In this document: in pieces, positions 37,362 through 47,887 of the stretch
Layout: each line of letters opens with the position of its first letter
How positions within the stretch are numbered: the first letter of the stretch is position 1
DNA from: Candidatus Kinetoplastibacterium galatii TCC219
GTDB lineage: Bacteria; Pseudomonadota; Gammaproteobacteria; Burkholderiales; Burkholderiaceae_B
DNA: 64,000 nt
Assembly (NCBI RefSeq): GCF_000340905.1
Contig: NC_020284.1
Location: forward strand, 744,001 to 808,000
Reading direction: 5' to 3'
Notes under the pieces: model-generated
Seen by the model: the letters and a program-made list of their open reading frames with translations, nothing else
What the model was told of the DNA's origin: nothing
Database searches by the model: none
Position numbers and translations under genes: made by a program

Positions 37362-38378
37362 ATGAACTCACAAATTTTTTCTCCATCATATCCAAAATCA
37401 AGAATGAGACGCCTTAGGAAAAGTGATTTTATCCTTAGAATGCTAACAGAAAATAATTTGTCCACTAACAACTTAATATTCCCTTTGTTTGTTATAGAGG
37501 GAAATAGAATAAAAGAACAAGTATCATCAATGCCTGGAATATATGTTTATTCTATTGATGAAATACTATATATGGCTGAGAAATGTATAGAACTAGGAAT
37601 CCCTACAATAGCACTGTTTCCTGTTGTAAATCCTGAGCTAAAAACAAATAATGGTATAGAGTCGATTAATGCTGATGGACTAATACCTAGAACGGTAATT
37701 GAAATTAAAAAACATTTTCCAGAACTAGGAATCATGACCGATGTAGCCTTAGATCCTTATACAATACATGGCCAAGACGGCATATTAGATAACAATGGAT
37801 ATGTTTTGAATGATGAAACTATTACAATGCTTACAAAACAATCTCTTTTACATGCCAGTGTAGGAGTAGATATAGTAGCACCTAGTGATATGATGGATGG
37901 AAGAATAGGAGTAATAAGACAAGAACTAGAATCTAATCAGTATAAAAACACCATAATAATGGCTTATTCTGCTAAGTACTCCAGTTCGTTCTATGGACCT
38001 TTTAGGGATGCTATAAGATCCACCAATAATTTAAAAAAAGGAAATAAAAATAGTTACCAAATGAACCCAAGTAACATAGATGAAGCTATTAGAGAAGCAG
38101 CTGCTGATATTACTGAAGGCGCTGATATGCTGATAGTTAAACCCGGCATGCCATACCTAGATGTATTAGCTAAAATTAAAGAAAAATTCAGAATGCCAAC
38201 TTTTGCTTATCAAGTAAGCGGAGAGTATTCTATGATAAAAGCTGCTTCACTAAATGGCTGGATAAGGAATGATGAGATAATACTAGAATCTCTTATATGT
38301 TTCAGACGGGCAGGAGCAGATGGTATACTAACATACTTTGCTTTGGAAGCTGCAGAATTATTAATTAAATCAAAATAA
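37362..38378 (+). CDS. hemB: Delta-aminolevulinic acid dehydratase
   Basis: 338 residues. Condenses two ALA molecules to porphobilinogen in heme synthesis. The two Schiff-base lysines lie in 'YSAKYSS' (about 205) and 'LIVKPGMPY' (about 258); 'DVALDPYTIHGQDG' and 'APSDMMDGRIG' are family blocks. The usual Cys-rich zinc site is replaced by 'DVALDPYTIHGQDG', the Asp-rich magnesium-type arrangement seen in many proteobacteria. Heme supply is a known contribution of trypanosomatid endosymbionts. A strong terminator follows. Confidence 0.96.
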   Translation: MNSQIFSPSYPKSRMRRLRKSDFILRMLTENNLSTNNLIFPLFVIEGNRIKEQVSSMPGIYVYSIDEILYMAEKCIELGIPTIALFPVVNPELKTNNGIESINADGLIPRTVIEIKKHFPELGIMTDVALDPYTIHGQDGILDNNGYVLNDETITMLTKQSLLHASVGVDIVAPSDMMDGRIGVIRQELESNQYKNTIIMAYSAKYSSSFYGPFRDAIRSTNNLKKGNKNSYQMNPSNIDEAIREAAADITEGADMLIVKPGMPYLDVLAKIKEKFRMPTFAYQVSGEYSMIKAASLNGWIRNDEIILESLICFRRAGADGILTYFALEAAELLIKSK

Positions 38379-38415
38379 AACGCAATTAGACGATTTATAA
38401 AACTCAAAAATAATT

Positions 38416-38452
38416 AGCATGACCATAATAGTTATATAGTCATGCTTTTTTT
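38416..38452 (+). terminator. Intrinsic terminator after hemB
   Basis: Stem AGCATGAC (38416-38423) pairs with GTCATGCT (38439-38446) and runs directly into seven T residues (38446-38452), 37 bp after the hemB stop. This is the most canonical rho-independent terminator in the window. It may also act weakly on the opposing ribosomal transcript that ends at rplQ. Confidence 0.85.
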
Positions 38453-38518
38453 ACAAAAATATATAAAAAAATAAACAAGATTTACTGTAAATTAAAGAGT
38501 TATTATAAATACAATATG

Positions 38519-38923
38519 TTACTCATTTACTTCTTTCTTAGATACTCTCTCTACCATTTCCATATAGGCCATAGGAGCATTATCACCACTACGAAATCCT
38601 GTCTTCAAAATCCTAGTATAACCTCCTGGTCTACTAGAAAATCTAGGTCCTATATCTGCAAATAATTTAACTACAGCATCTCGATCACGTAATCTAGAAA
38701 ACGCCAGTCTTTTATTTGCAAGAGTTGGATTTTTGCCTAGTGTAATTAGAGGCTCAATAACATGACGTAATTCTTTAGCTTTTGGCAAAGTAGTCTTGAT
38801 TGCCTCATGATGAATAAGAGAAACAGCCATATTACGAAACATAGCAAGACGATGGCTGCTTGTGCGATTCAGTTTGCGTAAACCATGACCATGACGCATA
38901 ATAATTTCCTTTACAGTATCCAA
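38519..38923 (-). CDS. rplQ: 50S ribosomal protein L17
   Basis: 134 residues. Last gene of the ribosomal/RNA polymerase cluster. The N-terminus [17 protein letters not shown] and '[16 protein letters not shown]' are diagnostic. L17 sits near the polypeptide exit tunnel. The first in-frame ATG lies a few codons before MRHGHG; the true start is probably that Met, as the preceding residues (MDTVKEII) are not conserved. Follows rpoA by 114 bp. Confidence 0.97.
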   Translation of the reverse strand: MDTVKEIIMRHGHGLRKLNRTSSHRLAMFRNMAVSLIHHEAIKTTLPKAKELRHVIEPLITLGKNPTLANKRLAFSRLRDRDAVVKLFADIGPRFSSRPGGYTRILKTGFRSGDNAPMAYMEMVERVSKKEVNE

Positions 38924-39037
38924 AGAGCTTTATCAAAAATACAAAGCTCGACATATTTATTTTAACTTAGATAGTTCTACAGTAGATCAGAAGAAATATG
39001 CATTCCAATCTCTCAGAAAACTATCGATATAATTACA

Positions 39038-40024
39038 TTATTCCATTTCTACAGGTGGCCAATTATCTAATTTCATACCAAGAGTTAAACCACGTGTAGC
39101 TAATACTTCTTTAATTTCATTCAATGATTTACGACCCAAATTAGGAGTTTTTAGAAGCTCTGTTTCAGTTCTCTGAATCAGATCGCCAATATAGTAAATA
39201 TTTTCTGCTTTTAGGCAATTAGCAGAACGAACAGTTAATTCTAAATCATCTACTGGTTTTAATAGAACAGGGTCAATCCCAGGAGTATTTCTAGAAGACT
39301 GAGACTCATTAGATTCTTGAGCCCCTTGCAAAGATGCAAATACGGAAACCTGATCCATTAAGATACAAGCAGCCTGTCTAACAGATTCTTCTGGAGTCAA
39401 AACTCCGTTGGTTTCAATATCTATAACTAATTTATCAAGATCAGTTCTCTGTTCTACGCGAGCACTTTCCACACTATAACTAACTCTACGTACAGGGCTG
39501 TAGGATGCATCTAAGATTATCTTTCCAATAGAAACGTTCTTATCATTAACTGAAGAAGAACGTATATTTCCAGGAATATATCCACGACCTTTGTTTACCT
39601 TAAAATGCATATCTAATTGACCAGAATCTGTTAAATTACAAATCAAATGATCAGGATTTATTATCTCTACGTCATGTGGTAACTCTATGTCTTTTGCTAA
39701 AACTACAGCAGAGCCTTTTTTATTAATAGATAAACTTACTTCATCACGACTATGTAATTTAAAAATGACATTTTTTAAATTCATTAATATATCGATAAGA
39801 TCTTCTCTTACTCCAGGAATAGTAGAATACTCATGAACAACACCACTAATTTGAACTTCAGTTGGAGCATACCCTTCCATAGAAGATAACAAAATGCGAC
39901 GTAAAGCATTACCAAGAGTATGCCCATAACCGCGCTCAAACGGCTCCATAATAATTTTTGCCCTATTATGGGATATAGGCTCAACCTCAACCACTCTCGG
40001 TTTTAAAAAATCCTGATTAGACAT
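39038..40024 (-). CDS. rpoA: DNA-directed RNA polymerase alpha subunit
   Basis: 328 residues, full length. The N-terminal dimerisation domain contains '[20 protein letters not shown]' (about 28-47); the C-terminal DNA/activator-binding domain (about 250-315) contains '[20 protein letters not shown]' and '[13 protein letters not shown]'. Assembles beta and beta' encoded at the other end of this cluster. An intact alpha-CTD suggests UP-element and activator contacts are still possible. Confidence 0.98.
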   Translation of the reverse strand: MSNQDFLKPRVVEVEPISHNRAKIIMEPFERGYGHTLGNALRRILLSSMEGYAPTEVQISGVVHEYSTIPGVREDLIDILMNLKNVIFKLHSRDEVSLSINKKGSAVVLAKDIELPHDVEIINPDHLICNLTDSGQLDMHFKVNKGRGYIPGNIRSSSVNDKNVSIGKIILDASYSPVRRVSYSVESARVEQRTDLDKLVIDIETNGVLTPEESVRQAACILMDQVSVFASLQGAQESNESQSSRNTPGIDPVLLKPVDDLELTVRSANCLKAENIYYIGDLIQRTETELLKTPNLGRKSLNEIKEVLATRGLTLGMKLDNWPPVEME

Positions 40025-40100
40025 ACATATTTCCTATTCAATACCCTCAGCTCGTTACACCGATAAGGCTGAAAAATAATAAATTAAGCTCGTTAATATC

Positions 40101-40724
40101 TTAACGAGAATATAACTCTACCACCATAGACTCATTTATATCGCGAGCAACATCAGAACGATCAGGAACAGCTTTAAATGTTCCGATTTGCTTCTCGGAG
40201 TCAAGATCTAACCACTGAGGAATACCAATACTAACAGCTAATTTTATAGCTTCCTTGATTCTATTTTGATTCTTAGACTTCTCTCGAACGGATATTATAT
40301 CACCAGTTTTTACTGACAAAGAAGCTATATCTACAGTATGACCATTTACTTCAATTGCACGATGACTAATTAACTGACGAGCCTCTGCTCTAGTTGAACC
40401 AAACCCCATCCTATAGACAACATTGTCTAATCTAGATTCAAGTAACTGAATTAAAATTTCTCCAGTATTACCTTTGCGTCTCTCAGACTCTTCAAAATAC
40501 CTACGAAATTGTTTTTCTAAAACACCATACATTCTTTTAAGTTTTTGTTTCTCTCTCATTTGAAGACCGTAATCCGAGAGTCTAGATCCAGACGTTCTAC
40601 CATGTTGACCTGGTTTTGATTCCGATTTACATTTTGAATCAAACGATCTACGAGCACTCTTTAGAAAGAGATCTGTACCCTCACGGCGTGAGAGTTTACA
40701 TTTTGGTCCAATATAACGTGCCAT
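40101..40724 (-). CDS. rpsD: 30S ribosomal protein S4
   Basis: 207 residues. Primary 16S binder that nucleates 30S assembly. '[19 protein letters not shown]' at the start, and the S4 RNA-binding domain (about 97-160) with '[24 protein letters not shown]' type sequence. The zinc-binding cysteines of some S4 forms are absent. In E. coli S4 represses the alpha operon; whether that holds here is unknown. Confidence 0.98.
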   Translation of the reverse strand: MARYIGPKCKLSRREGTDLFLKSARRSFDSKCKSESKPGQHGRTSGSRLSDYGLQMREKQKLKRMYGVLEKQFRRYFEESERRKGNTGEILIQLLESRLDNVVYRMGFGSTRAEARQLISHRAIEVNGHTVDIASLSVKTGDIISVREKSKNQNRIKEAIKLAVSIGIPQWLDLDSEKQIGTFKAVPDRSDVARDINESMVVELYSR

Positions 40725-40739
40725 AATATTATTTTATCC

Positions 40740-41141
40740 TTAAATACGACGACGCTTTGGAGGACGACATCCGTTATGTGGAATAGGTGTTATGTCGGAA
40801 ATACTAGAAATCTTAATTCCAAGAGCATTTAGAGCTCTTACGGAAGATTCACGACCTGGACCTGGTCCTTTTATTCTTACTTCAAGGGTTTTAATTCCAA
40901 ATTCCATAGCTGCACGACCAGCAGCTTCAGCTGCTACCTGTGCTGCAAAAGGAGTAGATTTTCTGGATCCTTTGAATCCAGATGATCCCGAAGTCGCCCA
41001 AGACAAAGCGTTACCTTGACGATCTGTTATTGTAACAATGGTATTATTAAAAGAAGCATGAACATGCACTATACCATCTGAAACGTTTTTCTTTACTTTC
41101 TTTCTGACGCGAGAAGCGCCACTTGCTGGAGATTTCGCCAT
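40740..41141 (-). CDS. rpsK: 30S ribosomal protein S11
   Basis: 133 residues. Platform protein near the E site. Diagnostic '[19 protein letters not shown]' like block near residue 24, '[21 protein letters not shown]' and the C-terminal '[18 protein letters not shown]'. 15 bp before rpsD and 21 bp after rpsM in one operon. Confidence 0.98.
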   Translation of the reverse strand: MAKSPASGASRVRKKVKKNVSDGIVHVHASFNNTIVTITDRQGNALSWATSGSSGFKGSRKSTPFAAQVAAEAAGRAAMEFGIKTLEVRIKGPGPGRESSVRALNALGIKISSISDITPIPHNGCRPPKRRRI

Positions 41142-41162
41142 ATTCTATAAATTCCTCAATTA

Positions 41163-41528
41163 CTACTTTTTCAGAGAAGCAGCTGCTCGACGTGGTCCTT
41201 TACGAGTGCGTGCGTTAGTACGAGTGCGTTGACCACGTACAGGCAATCCACGTTTATGACGCATTCCTCGGTAAGTACCCAAATCGATTAATCGTTTAAT
41301 TGAAAACTGAATCTCACGACGAAGGTCTCCTTCTACCGTAAATAATCCAACTTGCTCACGAATTCGCTCTAATTCAGCATCGGTCATATCCTTTATTTTT
41401 TTAGAAGGAGAAATCTTTGATGCTTCACAAATCTTACAAGCACGAGATCGTCCAATCCCAAAAATTGCGGTTAAACCAATCTCAGCATGCTGTTGTGGCG
41501 GGATATTAATGCCAGCAATACGGGCCAT
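41163..41528 (-). CDS. rpsM: 30S ribosomal protein S13
   Basis: 121 residues. Head protein that contacts the P-site tRNA and bridges to the 50S. '[22 protein letters not shown]' start, helix-hairpin-helix region, and the C-terminal tail '[19 protein letters not shown]' that reaches the tRNA. Normal length. Confidence 0.98.
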   Translation of the reverse strand: MARIAGINIPPQQHAEIGLTAIFGIGRSRACKICEASKISPSKKIKDMTDAELERIREQVGLFTVEGDLRREIQFSIKRLIDLGTYRGMRHKRGLPVRGQRTRTNARTRKGPRRAAASLKK

Positions 41529-41573
41529 GACTGTTCCTTGAATAAATCAATTATAGCCAAAAATAGCAAAATG

Positions 41574-41687
41574 CTATCCTTGACGTTGTTTATGACGCGG
41601 ATCAGTACAAATAATTCGTACTACTCCGTGACGTTTAATAATCTTACAATTTCGGCAAACTCGCTTAACTGATGCCATTACTTTCAT
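41574..41687 (-). CDS. rpmJ: 50S ribosomal protein L36
   Basis: 37 residues, found by direct translation. It starts [15 protein letters not shown] and ends PRHKQRQG. The zinc-binding set C11, C14, C27 and H32 is complete, so this is the zinc-containing (C+) form. A GGAG lies 7 nt before the ATG. It lies between infA and rpsM, the usual position, with a 45-bp gap to rpsM. Confidence 0.96.
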   Translation of the reverse strand: MKVMASVKRVCRNCKIIKRHGVVRIICTDPRHKQRQG

Positions 41688-41721
41688 CGTTAACTCCTAA
41701 CTTTCCGTAATAATTTTTGAC

Positions 41722-41940
41722 TTACTTAGCACGGAAAATAATTCTAGCCCTAGTAAGATCGTAAGGTGTAAGCTCAACAGTCACCTTGTCTCCCGGTAAT
41801 ATTCTGATATAGTGCATACGCATTTTACCAGATATATGACCAAGAACCACATGACCATTTTCAAGCTTTACACGAAAATTTGCATTAGGAAGATTCTCTA
41901 GAATCTCTCCTTGCATTTGTATGACATCGTCCTTAGACAT
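41722..41940 (-). CDS. infA: Translation initiation factor IF-1
   Basis: 72 residues, a single OB-fold that occupies the 30S A site during initiation. '[21 protein letters not shown]' and '[19 protein letters not shown]' are diagnostic. Located between secY and rpmJ, typical of betaproteobacteria. Confidence 0.98.
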   Translation of the reverse strand: MSKDDVIQMQGEILENLPNANFRVKLENGHVVLGHISGKMRMHYIRILPGDKVTVELTPYDLTRARIIFRAK

Positions 41941-41977
41941 TATCTTCTACTTAAAACAATAAAAATTTTTCATTTCC

Positions 41978-43285
41978 TTAACTCTTAAAATTAGATTTCT
42001 TAAGTAGGGAATCATATTGGTAGGACATTACACAAGATTGAACTTGTGTCATAAAATCCATCGTTACCACAACGATAATTAATAAAGAAGTACCTCCAAA
42101 ATTAAAAGGCACATTCCATTTCGTTACTAAAAATTCTGGAACGAGACACACTAACACAACATACATTGCACCAATCAATGTTAGACGCACAAGAATTTTA
42201 TCAATATAACGAGATGTTTGTTCCCCTGGACGAATTCCAGGAATTAATGCACCACTTTTTTTAAGATTATCTGCAGTTTCTCTACTATTAAAAACAAGAG
42301 CGGTATAGAAAAAACAGAAAAACAAAATAAACAATGAGTATAAAACTATGTACAAAGGCTGTCTAGGTGAAATCATAATAGCTAAATTAGACAACCAAGT
42401 GATTTCTCTAGCACCAGAAAACCAACTTGCTATTGTACCTGGTAGTAACATTAAAGAAGAAGCAAATATAGGAGGAATTACACCTGACATATTTAATTTC
42501 AATGGCAAATGTGAACTTTGTCCTCTATACAACTTATTACCAACTTGACGCTGTGCATAATTTACAGGAATTTTTCTCTGTCCCATTTCTACAAATACGA
42601 CTAATGCTGTTACTAAAAATACTATGCTTAGTATAAAGAAAGCTGATGGAACAGACATAGAATTGACACGAACCATATCTAATAATAGCAAGAAAGAAGA
42701 TGGTAGCTCTGAAACTATACCTGCAAATATAATAATAGATATACCGTTGCCAATACCACGTTCAGTTATCTGTTCTCCTAACCACATTACAAACATAGTT
42801 CCCGTAACCAGGGTTAGGATTCTAGTTGTCAAGTAAAATACACCATCATCAATTATAAGTCCAGGCTGAGACTGTAACACAAGGCAAACGCCAAAAGCTT
42901 GTATAGAAGCAACTAAAACAGCACCGTATCTAGTATATTGAGATATCTTTCTACGGCCAGATTCTCCTTCCTTTCTTAAAGATTCTAAATAAGGAACTAC
43001 CATACTCATTAACTGTACAACTATAGAAGCCGAAATATAAGGCATAATTCCTAATGAAAACACGGAAAAACGGACTAATGCTCCTCCTGAAAACATATTG
43101 AATAAACCTATTATTCCACCTTGATTCTGTTGAAACAAATCAGCCAAAACATAAGGATTAACTCCAGGAACAGGGATATGAGTACCAACACGATAAACTA
43201 TAATGGCAAGAACAAGGAAAATAATCCTACGTTTCAAGTCATAATAGCCAGAATTAGTCTTCGGCGATGATTGCCATCTAGTCAC
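41978..43285 (-). CDS. secY: Protein translocase subunit SecY
   Basis: 435 residues with ten predicted transmembrane segments forming the Sec channel. The start is GTG at 43285. Recognised by 'YRVGTHIPVPGVNP', the 'FNMFSGGALVRFSVFSLGIMPYI' region (about 62-84) and cytoplasmic loops 'QRQVGNKLYRGQSSHLPLK' and 'GIRPGEQTSRYIDKIL'. Essential for insertion and export of the envelope proteins in this window (DacC, PBP1A, LptM, LysE-like). Confidence 0.98.
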   Translation of the reverse strand: MTRWQSSPKTNSGYYDLKRRIIFLVLAIIVYRVGTHIPVPGVNPYVLADLFQQNQGGIIGLFNMFSGGALVRFSVFSLGIMPYISASIVVQLMSMVVPYLESLRKEGESGRRKISQYTRYGAVLVASIQAFGVCLVLQSQPGLIIDDGVFYLTTRILTLVTGTMFVMWLGEQITERGIGNGISIIIFAGIVSELPSSFLLLLDMVRVNSMSVPSAFFILSIVFLVTALVVFVEMGQRKIPVNYAQRQVGNKLYRGQSSHLPLKLNMSGVIPPIFASSLMLLPGTIASWFSGAREITWLSNLAIMISPRQPLYIVLYSLFILFFCFFYTALVFNSRETADNLKKSGALIPGIRPGEQTSRYIDKILVRLTLIGAMYVVLVCLVPEFLVTKWNVPFNFGGTSLLIIVVVTMDFMTQVQSCVMSYQYDSLLKKSNFKS

Positions 43286-43300
43286 TTTTATAAATACCTC

Positions 43301-43744
43301 TTAAACTATTACTGATCCACCAGCAGCTTCTATAACAGAGGAAGCGCCAGCTGTTGCTGCGATACCTTTTAATACTAATTTTCGTGACAAACTTCCTGAT
43401 TTTATAACCTTCACAAATCTTACTTCTCCCTTAACTAAGGAGCTACTTTTCAATACTTGTAAATCAATTTCGTCAACTGGTAAAGACTGCAAATCAGATA
43501 GATTAATCTGTGCGTACAAATGATCATCAAATTTCCTAAAACCTCTTTTTGGTAATCGTCTTTGTAATGGCATTTGGCCGCCTTCAAATCCAACTTTATG
43601 AAAACCTCCTGAACGAGATTTCTGTCCTTTATGACCACGACCTGCTGTCTTCCCTAAACCAGAACCTATTCCTCGACCAACACGGCGCCTAGAAAATTTA
43701 CTACCTTCAGCAGGATTTATTGAATTTAATCTTATTTCTAACAT
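43301..43744 (-). CDS. rplO: 50S ribosomal protein L15
   Basis: 147 residues. The N-terminal glycine/arginine-rich extension '[22 protein letters not shown]' threads into 23S rRNA; the globular C-terminus ends '[11 protein letters not shown]'. 16 bp separate it from secY, to which it is probably coupled. Confidence 0.98.
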   Translation of the reverse strand: MLEIRLNSINPAEGSKFSRRRVGRGIGSGLGKTAGRGHKGQKSRSGGFHKVGFEGGQMPLQRRLPKRGFRKFDDHLYAQINLSDLQSLPVDEIDLQVLKSSSLVKGEVRFVKVIKSGSLSRKLVLKGIAATAGASSVIEAAGGSVIV

Positions 43745-43753
43745 ATAGCTTTC

Positions 43754-43939
43754 CTAAACATGCGAAACATCAATAAGATATTTTACTTTTCTAAGCATTC
43801 CCCTAACCTCAGGTGTGTTATTTAAAATACTTATACTATTTATTCTACGAAGTCCTAAACCCCTAATAGTCTCTCTATGAGATTTATTTGTTCCAATAGT
43901 AGAACGTAAAAGTCTAATCTTTAATTGATCATGAGTCAT
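43754..43939 (-). CDS. rpmD: 50S ribosomal protein L30
   Basis: 61 residues, ferredoxin-like fold. 'IRLLRSTIGTNKSHRETIRGLGLRRINS' style sequence and the ending 'GMLRKVKYLIDV' identify it. It sits between rpsE and rplO in the spc order, 5 bp downstream of rpsE. Confidence 0.97.
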   Translation of the reverse strand: MTHDQLKIRLLRSTIGTNKSHRETIRGLGLRRINSISILNNTPEVRGMLRKVKYLIDVSHV

Positions 43940-43944
43940 AAGAA

Positions 43945-44466
43945 CTATCCTAATATTTCCTCTACACTCTTACCTCTTTTAGCAGCAACTTCAGAGGGAG
44001 TCATAGAATTACGCAATCCATTAAAAGTTGCCCTAACTAGGTTATATGGATTGCTAGATCCCAAACTTTTGGCAACAACATTACGGATACCCATTACCTC
44101 AAAAATAGCACGCATAGGACCTCCAGCTATTACACCTGAACCCTCAGCTGCAGGAGAAATAATCACTTTAGAGGCTCCATGCTTACCAACAACAGCATGT
44201 TGCAACGTACCACTTTTTAAAGAAATTTTAAACATATTGCGGCGTGCTTGCTCCATTGCTTTCTGTACAGAAACTGGAACTTCCCTAGCTTTTCCTTTCC
44301 CCATACCTATACGGCCATCACCATCACCAACTACAGTAAGAGCCGCAAAACTCATTGTGCGACCACCTTTAACAACTTTACTAACACGATTAACGGCTAT
44401 CATTTTCTCACGTAAGCCATCTTCGTTATCTTTTTCCGCGTTATTCTTGCCTTGTACTTTGGCCAT
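43945..44466 (-). CDS. rpsE: 30S ribosomal protein S5
   Basis: 173 residues. Decoding-fidelity protein with a double-stranded-RNA-binding N-terminal domain ('[21 protein letters not shown]') and '[18 protein letters not shown]'. The opposite strand also has an open frame of 204 codons (43925-44539); this is a composition artefact of the conserved gene. Confidence 0.98.
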   Translation of the reverse strand: MAKVQGKNNAEKDNEDGLREKMIAVNRVSKVVKGGRTMSFAALTVVGDGDGRIGMGKGKAREVPVSVQKAMEQARRNMFKISLKSGTLQHAVVGKHGASKVIISPAAEGSGVIAGGPMRAIFEVMGIRNVVAKSLGSSNPYNLVRATFNGLRNSMTPSEVAAKRGKSVEEILG

Positions 44467-44481
44467 TTATAAAATCCTCGA

Positions 44482-44847
44482 TCAAAACTTTAATCCAGCC
44501 TCACGAGCAGCTTCAGCTAAAACTTTAACTCTGCCGTGATAATGAAAACCGGAACGATCAAAAGCTACGGAGTCTATACCAGCACATTTAGCTTTTTCTG
44601 CAATGCGTGCTCCTACTATAGCAGCAGCTATCTTATTACCACCATTAGTAGTTTTCTCGCTCAATAAAGATCTAACTTCAGGCTCTAGAGTTGAAGCACT
44701 TACTAGAACTCTATCTCCTTCCGGTGAGAAAATATTGGCGTAAATATGTAAATTAGATCTAAATACCGATAGACGATTAACTTCTAGTCTACTAATTTTT
44801 CGCCGAGTTGGAATTGCACGGCGCAACCTGGAATTTTTTTTATTCAT
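44482..44847 (-). CDS. rplR: 50S ribosomal protein L18
   Basis: 121 residues. Binds 5S rRNA together with L5 and L25. '[21 protein letters not shown]' and the ending '[19 protein letters not shown]' are diagnostic. 21 bp downstream of rplF, 16 bp upstream of rpsE. Confidence 0.98.
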   Translation of the reverse strand: MNKKNSRLRRAIPTRRKISRLEVNRLSVFRSNLHIYANIFSPEGDRVLVSASTLEPEVRSLLSEKTTNGGNKIAAAIVGARIAEKAKCAGIDSVAFDRSGFHYHGRVKVLAEAAREAGLKF

Positions 44848-44867
44848 ATCTTCCTCTTTTGCCTAAA

Positions 44868-45401
44868 TTACTTTTTCTTAGCTTCTTTAAGCACTACTTT
44901 CTCATCAGCATAACGCACTCCCTTACCCTTGTAAGGCTCAGGTGTACGATACGATCTAATTTTTGCTGCAACTTGGCCTACAGATTGTTTATCTATGCCT
45001 TTTATAATAAGCTCTGTAGGAATAGAACTTTCTGCGACAATTCCAGATGGTAGCTGATGGAAGATATCATGAGAAAAACCAAGCTGCAATTTAACTATAG
45101 TTCCCTGTACGGAAGCTCTAAAGCCAACGCCAACTAGCATTAGTTTTCTTTCAAATCCTTTACTAACTCCTACAACCATATTAGATATAAGAGCACGTAA
45201 AGTTCCTATCATAGCTTTTGATTTATCTGAAATATTTACAATTGAGAAAAATATTTTATTATCAATAAGCTCTACTTTTACATCATCAACAAGGAACTGT
45301 TTTAAAGAGCCTAGAGGGCCATTTATCGTAATTTCGTTACCTTCAATTTTTGCCTCAACTTTACTAGGCAAATCAATTGGATATTTAGCAATTCGTGACA
45401 T
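44868..45401 (-). CDS. rplF: 50S ribosomal protein L6
   Basis: 177 residues with two duplicated domains. 'MSRIAKYPIDLPSKVEAKIEGNEI' start and the conserved C-terminal 'RTPEPYKGKGVRYADEKV'. Located between rpsH and rplR; normal length. Confidence 0.98.
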   Translation of the reverse strand: MSRIAKYPIDLPSKVEAKIEGNEITINGPLGSLKQFLVDDVKVELIDNKIFFSIVNISDKSKAMIGTLRALISNMVVGVSKGFERKLMLVGVGFRASVQGTIVKLQLGFSHDIFHQLPSGIVAESSIPTELIIKGIDKQSVGQVAAKIRSYRTPEPYKGKGVRYADEKVVLKEAKKK

Positions 45402-45413
45402 TAGAATTTCTCC

Positions 45414-45809
45414 TTAGGCCACATAACATAAAACTTCACCACCAATACCATTAGCTTTGGCTTTACGGTCTGTCATAACACCGTGTGAAGTGGAAACTAT
45501 AGCTATACCCAAGCCATTCATTACTTGTGGAATACTAGAACTCTTTTTATAAACTCTTAAACCAGGGCGAGAAACTCTATCAATTCTCTCTATGACTGGA
45601 CGTCCAGCATAATACTTGAGAATAATTTCTATTTCTGGCTTACTAGCAACACCTTTAATTTCAAAACTATCTATATATCCCTCTTCTTTTAAAACCGTAG
45701 CAATTGCTACTTTTATATTTGAAGACGGAATGATAACCTTTACTTTATCAGTCTGCTGCGCATTGCGGATACGAGTCAACATATCAGCAATTGGATCACT
45801 CATGCTCAT
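45414..45809 (-). CDS. rpsH: 30S ribosomal protein S8
   Basis: 131 residues. 16S central-domain binder and, in E. coli, translational repressor of the spc operon through a site in the rplE mRNA. '[16 protein letters not shown]', '[12 protein letters not shown]' and '[19 protein letters not shown]' are seen. Two adjacent Met codons at the start; the second gives the conserved MSDPIAD. Confidence 0.98.
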   Translation of the reverse strand: MSMSDPIADMLTRIRNAQQTDKVKVIIPSSNIKVAIATVLKEEGYIDSFEIKGVASKPEIEIILKYYAGRPVIERIDRVSRPGLRVYKKSSSIPQVMNGLGIAIVSTSHGVMTDRKAKANGIGGEVLCYVA

Positions 45810-45819
45810 GCTATTTCTC

Positions 45820-46125
45820 CTACCAGCTAGCCTTAATCATTCCAGGAATCTCTCCTCTCATTGCCATTTCTCGCAATTTGTGTCGAGCTAATCCAAACTT
45901 ACGAAAAACACCTCGCGGACGACCCGTCACAACACATCGATTACGCTGTCTTGTGGGATTAGAATTGCGTGGTAACTGCTGCAGCTGTAATCTAGCTTGG
46001 TATCTCTCTTCGTCGCCTTTTGATTGATCATCAATTATAGATTTCAGTTGAGCACGTTTAACAGCGAATTTATTAACCAATTTGGTACGTTTAATATCAC
46101 GATTTATCAGGGACAATTTAGCCAC
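45820..46125 (-). CDS. rpsN: 30S ribosomal protein S14
   Basis: 101 residues, the long form without the CxxC zinc ribbon. '[34 protein letters not shown]' type block near the C-terminus is diagnostic. Placed between rplE and rpsH as usual. Confidence 0.98.
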   Translation of the reverse strand: MAKLSLINRDIKRTKLVNKFAVKRAQLKSIIDDQSKGDEERYQARLQLQQLPRNSNPTRQRNRCVVTGRPRGVFRKFGLARHKLREMAMRGEIPGMIKASW

Positions 46126-46137
46126 TTTGTAATCCCA

Positions 46138-46677
46138 TTAATTACGAAAAGGAAATCCGAAGGCTGTTAATAAAGCTTTCGCTTCTTCATCAGTCTTCGC
46201 TGTAGTAGTGATGCTAATATTCATTCCACGCAAAGTATCGACTTTATCATACTCGACCTCTGGGAAAATGATCTGTTCTTTAACACCTATATTATAGTTG
46301 CCATGACCATCAAAAGCACGACCAGAGACACCTCTAAAATCGCGAACTCTAGGCAAAGCAACAGAAACCAAACGATCCAAAAACTCATACATGCGTTCAC
46401 CACGTAGAGTAACCATACAACCTATTGGATAATTTTCACGAATCTTAAAACCAGCTATAGCTTTACGAGTTTTAGTAACAACAACCTTTTGTCCTGATAT
46501 TTTTGTTAAATCAGATGCAGCATGATCAACAATTTTTTTATCAGAAACAGCTTCAGATACTCCCATATTCAGAGTAATCTTAGAAAGACGTGGGACTTCC
46601 ATTACACTCTTGTATCCAAATTTGGACTTTAAACTATCTATAACTGTATTCTTATACAAATCTTGCAAACGAGACAT
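46138..46677 (-). CDS. rplE: 50S ribosomal protein L5
   Basis: 179 residues. 5S rRNA-binding protein in contact with P-site tRNA. '[21 protein letters not shown]', '[19 protein letters not shown]' and '[21 protein letters not shown]' identify it. Normal length for bacteria. Confidence 0.98.
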   Translation of the reverse strand: MSRLQDLYKNTVIDSLKSKFGYKSVMEVPRLSKITLNMGVSEAVSDKKIVDHAASDLTKISGQKVVVTKTRKAIAGFKIRENYPIGCMVTLRGERMYEFLDRLVSVALPRVRDFRGVSGRAFDGHGNYNIGVKEQIIFPEVEYDKVDTLRGMNISITTTAKTDEEAKALLTAFGFPFRN

Positions 46678-46687
46678 ACTTCGCTCC

Positions 46688-47008
46688 CTATGATTTATTA
46701 TCTACAGAAGAACCATCGGAACGGAATATTCTAGTCCTTACTCCATCTAATTCCTTAATAAGGACACGCTCTCCTTTTCCTGTAACCTTATTAAATAAAG
46801 CTACATTAGATATATGTATAGGCATAGACTTGCTGGTAATACCTCCTGGATTATTATTCATTGGATTAGCTTTCATATGCTTTTTCACAACATTTATCCC
46901 ATCTACCAACAGGTGATCCTTTCCAACAACAGCTGAAACTATTCCACGACGCTTTTTATCACGACCAGTAAGAATAATAACCTCATCACCTTTACGAATT
47001 TTATTCAT
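46688..47008 (-). CDS. rplX: 50S ribosomal protein L24
   Basis: About 106 residues starting [18 protein letters not shown] at 47008. The frame is open upstream to 47047, but that extension overlaps rplN and is not conserved. KOW-type assembly-initiating protein. It follows rplN directly; the 10-bp gap contains an AG-rich ribosome-binding site. Confidence 0.97.
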   Translation of the reverse strand: MNKIRKGDEVIILTGRDKKRRGIVSAVVGKDHLLVDGINVVKKHMKANPMNNNPGGITSKSMPIHISNVALFNKVTGKGERVLIKELDGVRTRIFRSDGSSVDNKS

Positions 47009-47018
47009 CAAAGCTTCC

Positions 47019-47387
47019 CTACAAAACTTCTGGAGCCAAAGATACAATCTTCATAAACCTTTCATTACGTAATTCACGCGTGACAGGCCCAAAGATACGA
47101 GTACCAATTGGCTCTAACTTTGCATTTAATAACACAGCAGCGTTACTATCAAATTTAAGTAACGCTCCGTCTTTTCGGCGCACACCTTTTGCTGTGCGCA
47201 CAACAACAGCATTATACACTTCGCCTTTTTTTACACGTCCACGTGGAGCTGCATCTTTAACGCTTACTTTAATAATATCGCCGATTCCGGCATAACGTCG
47301 CTTAGATCCGCCGAGAACTTTGATACACATAACATGACGCGCACCAGTATTATCAGCCACATCTAGCGTGGTTTGCATTTGGATCAT
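47019..47387 (-). CDS. rplN: 50S ribosomal protein L14
   Basis: 122 residues. Intersubunit bridge protein. '[27 protein letters not shown]' and '[25 protein letters not shown]' are nearly invariant in bacteria. First gene of the spc segment; preceded by a 218-bp spacer that may carry a promoter. Confidence 0.98.
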   Translation of the reverse strand: MIQMQTTLDVADNTGARHVMCIKVLGGSKRRYAGIGDIIKVSVKDAAPRGRVKKGEVYNAVVVRTAKGVRRKDGALLKFDSNAAVLLNAKLEPIGTRIFGPVTRELRNERFMKIVSLAPEVL

Positions 47388-47605
47388 GATTTTTCCTATT
47401 CCAACTTAACAACTCAATTCAATTGTTGTCAGTTTTGGCCCCGTTCTTCTGACATGGTACATTGACCAAACAGATATGGGTTGAAATCTTAATATAATGT
47501 CTCTCCATCATTAAGATAAGAGAAACATCTCCCGGTATTGTCTCATGTTTTTATAAAGAACACAAGAATACACTAACTAAAAACAGTAAACATAAATTCA
47601 GAATA
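47388..47605 (-). promoter_or_regulatory. Spacer before rplN: candidate spc promoter/leader
   Basis: 218-bp gap inside the otherwise tight ribosomal cluster, between rpsQ and rplN. On the minus strand TTGTGT, 17 nt and GACAAT fit a weak sigma-70 promoter around 47547-47575. Downstream the leader contains the inverted repeat TCTTAAT/ATTAAGA (positions about 47487-47516) enclosing an AGAGA loop. The position matches the E. coli S10/spc operon boundary. Prediction only. Confidence 0.4.
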
Positions 47606-47887
47606 CTAGATAACTCTTGCTGCATCAATTAAACGCACAACAAGCCAAGATTTAGTACGAGAAATTGGTCTGCATTCTTTTATTTCTACTGTATCCCCCT
47701 CATTATATTTATTATCTATATCATGAGCTTTGTACTTTACAGAACGAGTTACTATCTTGCCAAGAATATTGTGTTTTACTCTTCTCTCAACTACAACGAC
47801 AACAGACTTATCCATTTTATTACTAACAACTTTTCCAATTAGTGTCCGTTGACGTTTAGAATTCTGAATTACAGCAGAATTATCCAT
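47606..47887 (-). CDS. rpsQ: 30S ribosomal protein S17
   Basis: 93 residues, OB-fold primary 16S binder. '[27 protein letters not shown]' style N-terminus and '[17 protein letters not shown]' are diagnostic. Its start overlaps the rpmC 3' end by 8 nt. Last gene of the S10 segment. Confidence 0.97.
   Translation of the reverse strand: MDNSAVIQNSKRQRTLIGKVVSNKMDKSVVVVVERRVKHNILGKIVTRSVKYKAHDIDNKYNEGDTVEIKECRPISRTKSWLVVRLIDAARVI

Noticed and set aside
43925..44539. 204-codon open frame opposite rpsE/rplR
   Set aside because: Lies fully antisense to conserved ribosomal genes; its composition and repeats mirror those genes and no family signature appears.
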